A DNA stretch of 64,000 nucleotides. Source: CBDCCT01 sp965214995 (GTDB lineage: Bacteria; Deinococcota; Deinococci; Deinococcales; Trueperaceae). Under the pieces are notes generated by a model, which was given only the letters and a program-made list of their open reading frames with translations, had not been told where the DNA came from and did no database searches. How positions within the stretch are numbered: the stretch's first letter is position 1; every line of letters begins with the position of its first letter. The stretch covers positions 4,774,001-4,838,000 of the forward strand of contig CBDCCT010000002.1 in assembly GCA_965214995.1 (NCBI GenBank), read 5' to 3'. This document shows positions 58,945 through 64,000 of the stretch, piece by piece. A program made the translations under genes and the position numbers.

Positions 58945-60276
58945 ATGACCCACCGCCTCACCAAAACCTTCTGGACCGCCGCGCTTTTGACCGTGACGAG
59001 CGGCGCGCTGGCCTTTTGCGGTTTTTATATCGCCAAGGCCGACACGGATTTGTTCAACGACTCCTCAGAAGTCATTATTGCGCGGGAAGGACAGCGCACG
59101 GTCCTGACGATGGCGAACGACTACCGGGGCGACGTGGCGGACTTCGCCTTAGTCGTCCCCGTGCCCACCGTGCTGCGCGAGGAGCAGATTTGGGTGGGCG
59201 ACCCCGAGATTTTTGGGCGCTTGGACGCCTACAGCGCGCCCAGGCTGGTGGAATACTTCGACCCCGACCCGTGCTTGGACGATTTGGTATATGAAACCGA
59301 GAGTGCAGCGATGCCGATGGCGTCAACGCCGCAAATGGATGTGCAGGGGGCTCGCGCCAAAGCTTTAGGCGTCACCGTGGAGGACGCGTTTACGGTCGGC
59401 GAGTACGACATCCTCATCTTGAGCGCGCAGGAGTCGGCGGGGCTCGAGACCTGGCTGCTTGAGAACGGCTACGAACTCCCCGACGGCGCGCACGAGGCGC
59501 TGGCCCCCTACATCCGGCAGGGCATGAAGTTTTTTGTCGCCAAGGTGAATTTAGGCGCGTTCGAGGCGCGCGGCGCGGTGAATCTAAGGCCGCTCACGAT
59601 GGCGTTCGAAAGTGAAAACTTGATGCTGCCCATCCAACTGGGAATGCTCAACGCGGCGGGGCCGCAGGATTTGGTCGTGTACGTGCTCTCGCCCGGGGGC
59701 CGCGCTGAACTAAAAAACTACAAAACACGGGAAATCCCCTCGAACGTCACGCTGCCGGACTTCGTCGAGGACGACTTTGCGGACGCTTACCGCGCGATAT
59801 TCGAGCAGGCGCATGAGCGTGATGAAGATGCGGTGCTGCTCGAGTACGCCTGGGATATGGCCTGGTGCGACCCCTGCGCGGCGGACCCGCTTTCGTTTGA
59901 TGAATTGCGGCGGGCCGGGGTGTTTTGGCTGCGTGAACGTTCGGCGGACTCGAGCGCCCCCAACGTTTACCTCACGCGGCTGCACCTGCGCTATACCCAA
60001 AGCACCTTCCCCGAAGACCTCATGTTCCGCATCACAAACAACCGCGACAACTTTCAAGGACGTTATATTTTGCAGCGACCTTTTGAGGGAACGCTCTCGT
60101 GCGAGGCGACGGATTATGTGCGGGAGGTGCGCGAGCGCCAGAGTGAGGCGGCGGCGCGGCTTGCCAAACTAACGGGCTGGCCGCTGGACGATGTTCACGC
60201 AAAGATGGACCCCTATGCGCCGGAGGTGCGCGTGCCGAACTGGTGGGAGTCTCTGTTTAACTTCGGCAGACCGTGA
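58945..60276 (+). CDS. DUF2330-domain exported protein
   Basis: A 443-residue protein with an N-terminal signal or anchor segment. DUF2330 hallmarks are SSEVIIAREGQRTVLTMANDYRGDVADFALVVPVP and LRLHYTQ-like LHLRYTQSTFPEDLMFRIT near the C-terminus. Several isolated Cys residues occur (CDPCAADP). Start ATG 58945 after AAAGGAGG. Function unknown. It may be regulated by the divergent PadR. Confidence 0.85.
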   Translation: MTHRLTKTFWTAALLTVTSGALAFCGFYIAKADTDLFNDSSEVIIAREGQRTVLTMANDYRGDVADFALVVPVPTVLREEQIWVGDPEIFGRLDAYSAPRLVEYFDPDPCLDDLVYETESAAMPMASTPQMDVQGARAKALGVTVEDAFTVGEYDILILSAQESAGLETWLLENGYELPDGAHEALAPYIRQGMKFFVAKVNLGAFEARGAVNLRPLTMAFESENLMLPIQLGMLNAAGPQDLVVYVLSPGGRAELKNYKTREIPSNVTLPDFVEDDFADAYRAIFEQAHERDEDAVLLEYAWDMAWCDPCAADPLSFDELRRAGVFWLRERSADSSAPNVYLTRLHLRYTQSTFPEDLMFRITNNRDNFQGRYILQRPFEGTLSCEATDYVREVRERQSEAAARLAKLTGWPLDDVHAKMDPYAPEVRVPNWWESLFNFGRP

Positions 60277-60355
60277 TGTATTGAGATGTGTCATAGCCTC
60301 GACCTCACAGTTCTTCTCGTTGTGGCCCCGCTCCCCTTAACCCCCAACCTTCTGG

Positions 60356-60361
60356 TAGGCT
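60356..60361 (+). promoter_or_regulatory. Probable -10 (TAGGCT) of proS
   Basis: TAGGCT-GGAGCGTT-ATG is nearly identical to the promoter-start region at 30903-30919. GGAG may serve as a short ribosome site 4 bases from the ATG. Confidence 0.4.
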
Positions 60362-60369
60362 GGAGCGTT

Positions 60370-61809
60370 ATGGCAAAAGGCCTCACCCCCCAATCCGAAG
60401 ATTTCAGCGCCTGGTACAACGACATCGTTTACAAAGCCGACTTGGCCGACCTCTCGCCCGTGCGCGGGAGCATGGTCATCAAGCCCTACGGCTACGCGCT
60501 CTGGGAGAACATTCAGCGCAATTTAGACGACATGTTCAAGGCCACCGGCCACCAGAACCTCTACTTCCCGCTCCTCATCCCCGTGAGCTTTTTCGAGCGC
60601 GAGGCGAACCACGTTGAAGGATTTTCGCCCGAGCTGGCGGTGGTCACGCACGCGGGCGGCAAAGAACTAGAAGAACCGTTAGCGATTCGCCCGACGAGCG
60701 AAACCATCATCGGCGAGATGTACAGCAAGTGGGTTCAGAGTTACCGCGATTTGCCCCTTTTGTACAACCAGTGGTGCAACGTGATGCGCTGGGAGCTGCG
60801 CACGAGGCCCTTTTTGCGTACCACCGAGTTTTTGTGGCAAGAGGGCCACACCGCCCACGCGAGCGCCGAGGAGGCGTTGGCCGAGACCACGCAGATGATT
60901 GACGTGTACGCCGACTTCGCCGAAAACTTTGCGGCTTTGCCCGTCGTCAAGGGCGAAAAAACCGAGGGCGAGCGTTTCGCGGGGGCCAAGATTACCTACA
61001 CCATCGAGGCAATGATGCGCGATACAAAAGCGCTCCAGTCGGGTACGAGTCACTACATGGGCACGAACTTTGCGGAGGCTTTCAATATAAGCTTTAACGA
61101 CGTGAACAACGAGCAGGCTTTCGCCCACACGACCTCGTGGGGCTTCTCGACCCGCTCCATCGGGGCCATCATCATGGCGCACGGCGACGACAAGGGCTTA
61201 GTGATGCCGCCCAAGCTCGCGCCCCACCAGGTGGTCGTCGTGCCAATATATCGCAAAAACGACGACGCGGCGCGTCAGGAAATCATGTCGGCGACCGATA
61301 AACTTGCCTCTGAACTAAAAGACGAAGGCGTGCGTGTCAAGGTGGACGACCGCGAAGGGATGAGCCCCGGCTGGAAGTTTAACGAGTGGGAACAGAAGGG
61401 GGTGCCGCTCAGGCTCGAGCTCGGCCCCAAAGATTTAGAAAAGGGCGAGGTGGTGGTCGCCAACCGTTTAGAAGAGGGCAAAGAGACGGTCAAACTCACC
61501 GAAATTGGGGCGTTCGTCAGGGCGGCGTTGGCGCGCTTTCACACCGACCTTTTTGCGCGTGCGGAAGCCTTTCGAGATGAGCACACCTTTGTGGTGGAAG
61601 ATTACGCAACCTTCAAAGAAAAGGTCGAACAAGGATTCGCCTACGCCACCCACTGCGGTCGCCCCGAGTGCGAGGGCGCGATTCAAGAGGAAACCAAGGC
61701 CACCCCGCGCTGCATCCCCTTTGAAGGTCCCGCGGCGGGGAATGCGTGCGTGCGCTGCAATGAAGAGAGTCCCTACCCGCGGCGGGTGGTGTTCGCCAGG
61801 GCTTACTAA
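60370..61809 (+). CDS. proS: Prolyl-tRNA synthetase, archaeal/eukaryal-like form
   Basis: Charges tRNA-Pro. The 479-residue protein has the class II motifs (motif 2 RWELRTRPFLRTTEFLWQEGHTAH; motif 3 LELGPKD region) and the C-terminal zinc-type domain (CGRPEC...CVRCNEESPYPRRVVFARAY) ending in Tyr. It lacks the large editing insertion of E. coli ProRS. This type is found in Thermus and relatives. Start ATG 60370; the open frame extends upstream without conservation. Confidence 0.96.
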   Translation: MAKGLTPQSEDFSAWYNDIVYKADLADLSPVRGSMVIKPYGYALWENIQRNLDDMFKATGHQNLYFPLLIPVSFFEREANHVEGFSPELAVVTHAGGKELEEPLAIRPTSETIIGEMYSKWVQSYRDLPLLYNQWCNVMRWELRTRPFLRTTEFLWQEGHTAHASAEEALAETTQMIDVYADFAENFAALPVVKGEKTEGERFAGAKITYTIEAMMRDTKALQSGTSHYMGTNFAEAFNISFNDVNNEQAFAHTTSWGFSTRSIGAIIMAHGDDKGLVMPPKLAPHQVVVVPIYRKNDDAARQEIMSATDKLASELKDEGVRVKVDDREGMSPGWKFNEWEQKGVPLRLELGPKDLEKGEVVVANRLEEGKETVKLTEIGAFVRAALARFHTDLFARAEAFRDEHTFVVEDYATFKEKVEQGFAYATHCGRPECEGAIQEETKATPRCIPFEGPAAGNACVRCNEESPYPRRVVFARAY

Positions 61810-62062
61810 GGGGTCTGGGGCGCGGGTGATGCCCAGGCTCGAGGGGTAGCGCCCCAAGATCAGGCTCGCCCGGCTCGGCGTTGGAGATTCAGACACCGTT
61901 GGGAACAGGTAAGGTTGGGAGTGTGTAAAGCATCGTCCTGTTTGCGAGTTCGACTTGGAGACCGAAGCGGCACTCCTCAGACCGTAACAACCCCCAAAAG
62001 GGGTGCTGCCTGCTATCAAAAATCAAGGTTGCTGCGCCACCCAAAAGGGCGAAGCCGACGCG
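61810..62062. other. Gene-free stretch between proS and polA
   Basis: No open frame of convincing quality, no tRNA fold. The only structure noticed is a short hairpin ACCCC/GGGGT at about 61989-62004, which may be a weak terminator for proS. Confidence 0.5.
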
Positions 62063-62063
62063 G

Positions 62064-62069
62064 TAAACT
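62064..62069 (+). promoter_or_regulatory. Probable -10 (TAAACT) in front of the polA leader ORF
   Basis: TAAACT lies 5 bases before ATG 62075, the leaderless spacing seen at other genes in this window. No clear -35. Confidence 0.4.
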
Positions 62070-62074
62070 GACCT

Positions 62075-62119
62075 ATGATTTTCCTACCGCACCCTCACCG
62101 CCCCCTTACTCGCGCATGA
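62075..62119 (+). CDS. 14-residue leader ORF overlapping the polA start
   Basis: ATG 62075 encodes MIFLPHPHRPLTRA and stops at TGA 62117-62119, which overlaps the polA ATG (ATGA). polA itself has no ribosome site, so it may be translated by reinitiation after this leaderless ORF. The peptide is rich in Pro, His and Arg. Confidence 0.5.
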   Translation: MIFLPHPHRPLTRA

Positions 62120-64000
62120 GCGCGGGCCAGACCTCTCTTTTCAAGGCGGAAGGCCAGCGCGCGCCCAACGGCCATAAGATAGTCATCATCGACGGGCACG
62201 CGCTGGCCTTCCGCTCCTACTTCGCCATCCGCGAGCTCTCCAACTCAAAAGGGCTCACGACGAACGCGGTTTACGGCTTTTTACGCTCGCTCTTGCGCAT
62301 CCTCAAAGAGGAGGGCGAATTTGACGCCACCATCGTCGCCTTTGACGCGCCCGCCAAAACCTTTCGGCACGAGAGGTACGAAGACTACAAGGCGGGCCGC
62401 GCGCCCGCACCCGAGGACCTGCCGCGGCAGATAAGGACCATCAAGGAAGTTGTCAAGCTTTTGGGCCTTTACCAGCTCGAGGTGCCGGGTTTAGAGGCCG
62501 ACGACCTCATGGGCACCATCGCTAAGCGTTGCGAAGGCCAGGGCTACAAAGTCGAACTCGTGACAAGCGACCGCGACGCCTATCAGCTCGTGTCGGAGCG
62601 GGTCTGCGTGCGCGGGCTCGACAAAACGGACCGCTTCGGCCCCGACGAGGTTTTTGAAAAGTACGGCGTGCGCGTGAACCAGTGGACGGACTACCGCGCG
62701 CTGACGGGCGACTCGTCGGACAACATACCGGGGGCCAAGGGCATCGGCCCGGTGAGCGCCAAGAAGCTGTTGCAGCGTTACGACACGCTCGACTATATTT
62801 TGGAACACCTGGACGAGGTCGAGCCCGAAAAGTACGCACAAAAGGTGCGCGACAGTTTGGAAGACGTGAAGTTCTCGCGCGAGCTTTCGCGCATCGTGAC
62901 TGACGCGGATATTCATATCGACCCCAAGGAGTGGGCGCAGCGGGAGATGGAGCGCGACGCGCTAAGGGCGCTTTTGAGCGAGCTCGAGTTCGGCTCCATC
63001 ATCCGCGAACTGGGCTTGGGCGAGGCGGAGGGCGAGGCCGCGGTCTACCGCAACGTCCGCTGGGAGGACATGTTTTATGGCGGCGCGGTGGGCTACGCCC
63101 TGTCAAGCGTGAGCGCGATGGACGCTGAACTGACCGACTTAGCCGTCGCCTCGGCGGGCGGCGTCGCGGTGGCGCGGGGTGAGGAGGATAGGGCGGAGCT
63201 TTTTGGGAGCACCTTTTCTTTGGACGCCGCCGACGCCAAGGCGCTCGCGGTCTACGCGCGTAAAAAGGGCTACACTTTACAACCCGGCGACGACCCCCTG
63301 CTCATGGCCTACGTGTTGGATCCCAACACCGCCACCCCCGAGGCGGTGGCGCGGCGCTACGGCGTGGGCGAGTGGGAGGGCAACGCGCGCGCGCGCGCCG
63401 TTGTTACCGCCGAACTCCTCAAAATTTTGCCGAACAAGCTGGGGGGCCAGCAGCTCGAGTTGTATGAACACATCGAAAAACCCTTTGCTGAGGTGCTCGT
63501 CCAGATGGAGAGTTGCGGCGTCAAGATTGATGCGGATTTTTTAAAAGCGCAGTCGGACGCGATGGGGATGACGCTTGCAGACATCGAAACGCGCGTGCGC
63601 GAGATTGCAGGAAACCCTGACTTAAACCTCAACTCCCGCGACCAGTTGGCTGAGCTTTTGTACGACCGGCTCCAACTCCAGGCGGGCAAAAAGACCTCGA
63701 CGGGCAAACGCTCGACCGCGGTGGCGACCTTGGAGCCCCTGCGCGAGGCGCACCCGGTGGTGGCGCTCATCTTGGAATACCGCGAGCTCTCAAAACTCAA
63801 GAGCACCTACCTTGACCCCCTGCCCAAGCTCGTCAACCCCGACACGGGCCGCATCCACACCACCTTCAACCAGACCGTCACCGCCACCGGGCGCTTGTCC
63901 TCGACCAATCCAAATCTGCAAAACATCCCCGTGCGCACCGAAATCGGGCGGCAGATTCGCCGCGCCTTTATCGCGGATGAAGGGTCTAAGCTTTTGGTCG
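62116..64000 (+). CDS. polA: DNA polymerase I, 3' end outside window
   Basis: Repair/replication polymerase; 628 residues are visible. Residues about 15-290 form the 5'-3' exonuclease (IIDGHALAFRSYF, FDAPAKTFRHERYEDYKAGRAP, EADDLMG, TSDRDAYQL, GDSSDNIPGAKGIGPVSAKKLL). The next region matches the Thermus-type inactive 3'-5' exonuclease domain: DDPLLMAYVLDP is kept, but the DxE metal residues are absent. The polymerase domain begins with LNSRDQL, GKRSTAVATLEPLREAHP, TATGRLSSTNPNLQNIPVR and RRAF. Start ATG 62116 is the first in frame. Confidence 0.97.
   Translation, partial: MSAGQTSLFKAEGQRAPNGHKIVIIDGHALAFRSYFAIRELSNSKGLTTNAVYGFLRSLLRILKEEGEFDATIVAFDAPAKTFRHERYEDYKAGRAPAPEDLPRQIRTIKEVVKLLGLYQLEVPGLEADDLMGTIAKRCEGQGYKVELVTSDRDAYQLVSERVCVRGLDKTDRFGPDEVFEKYGVRVNQWTDYRALTGDSSDNIPGAKGIGPVSAKKLLQRYDTLDYILEHLDEVEPEKYAQKVRDSLEDVKFSRELSRIVTDADIHIDPKEWAQREMERDALRALLSELEFGSIIRELGLGEAEGEAAVYRNVRWEDMFYGGAVGYALSSVSAMDAELTDLAVASAGGVAVARGEEDRAELFGSTFSLDAADAKALAVYARKKGYTLQPGDDPLLMAYVLDPNTATPEAVARRYGVGEWEGNARARAVVTAELLKILPNKLGGQQLELYEHIEKPFAEVLVQMESCGVKIDADFLKAQSDAMGMTLADIETRVREIAGNPDLNLNSRDQLAELLYDRLQLQAGKKTSTGKRSTAVATLEPLREAHPVVALILEYRELSKLKSTYLDPLPKLVNPDTGRIHTTFNQTVTATGRLSSTNPNLQNIPVRTEIGRQIRRAFIADEGSKLLV

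Noticed and set aside
61810..62060. tRNA gene in the proS-polA gap
   Set aside because: No cloverleaf or GTTCRA-type T-loop in the right context could be folded by eye.

Overview
The window looks like a high-G+C chromosome segment from the Deinococcota, probably near Truepera/Thermales. This is inference from gene content. The first part of DNA polymerase I closely resembles Thermus PolA, including a 3'-5' exonuclease domain without catalytic acids. ProRS is the archaeal/eukaryal-like form. Several genes have a TAnnnT box 5-8 bases before the start codon, the leaderless arrangement described for Deinococcus. The palindrome CTCGAG is strikingly over-represented in the native genes.

Layout. 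1-5.5 kb: end of a fused ABC permease, a lipoprotein, a PhnP-like metallohydrolase, an ABC ATPase and thiamine pyrophosphokinase (thiamine uptake and activation). 5.5-12 kb: aldehyde dehydrogenase, aldo/keto reductase, CMD protein, Cys/Met PLP enzyme, CorA and a secreted protein. 12.1-13.9 kb: a small accessory island with a Phd/VapC module, a PD-(D/E)XK-like protein, a short ORF, a gene fragment and integron attC-like imperfect palindromes. 13.9-28.9 kb: M16 protease pair, flavin disulfide reductase, CDP-alcohol phosphatidyltransferase, Crp/Fnr regulator, a foreign-looking P-loop protein, Nif3, SurE, a prenyl synthase, ComF, an E1-like enzyme, a WD40 lipoprotein, a JAMM protease, pyrimidine-nucleoside phosphorylase and an EamA exporter. 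29-35 kb: Hsp33 with extra cysteines, DUF4385, an SDR-like pseudoenzyme, NrdR, a Met-rich CHRD protein and an ECF sigma/anti-sigma pair. 35-44 kb: SbcCD, DUF433/DUF5615 toxin-antitoxin, an HxlR-controlled redox operon and AzlCD.

44-52 kb is a tartrate (or D-malate) utilisation cluster: tartrate/D-malate dehydrogenase, D-tartrate dehydratase and a TctABC uptake system. It is interrupted by an AT-richer PadR gene plus a membrane-anchored protein made of pentatricopeptide-like repeats. A second PadR/membrane-partner pair, with a related N-terminal module but a different output domain, lies at 57.6-58.8 kb. Between them are an SDR, two overlapping SPFH-type membrane proteins, a split PIN-like gene and a PLDc_N-TPR protein. 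The window ends with DUF2330, proS and polA; polA is preceded by a 14-codon ORF whose stop overlaps the polA start.

The strongest candidates for undescribed biology are the PadR/partner family with the bacterial PPR-like protein, the CTCGAG enrichment, the attC-like cassette island, the Met-rich CHRD protein and the polA leader ORF. No tRNA, rRNA, CRISPR array or transposase was recognised.
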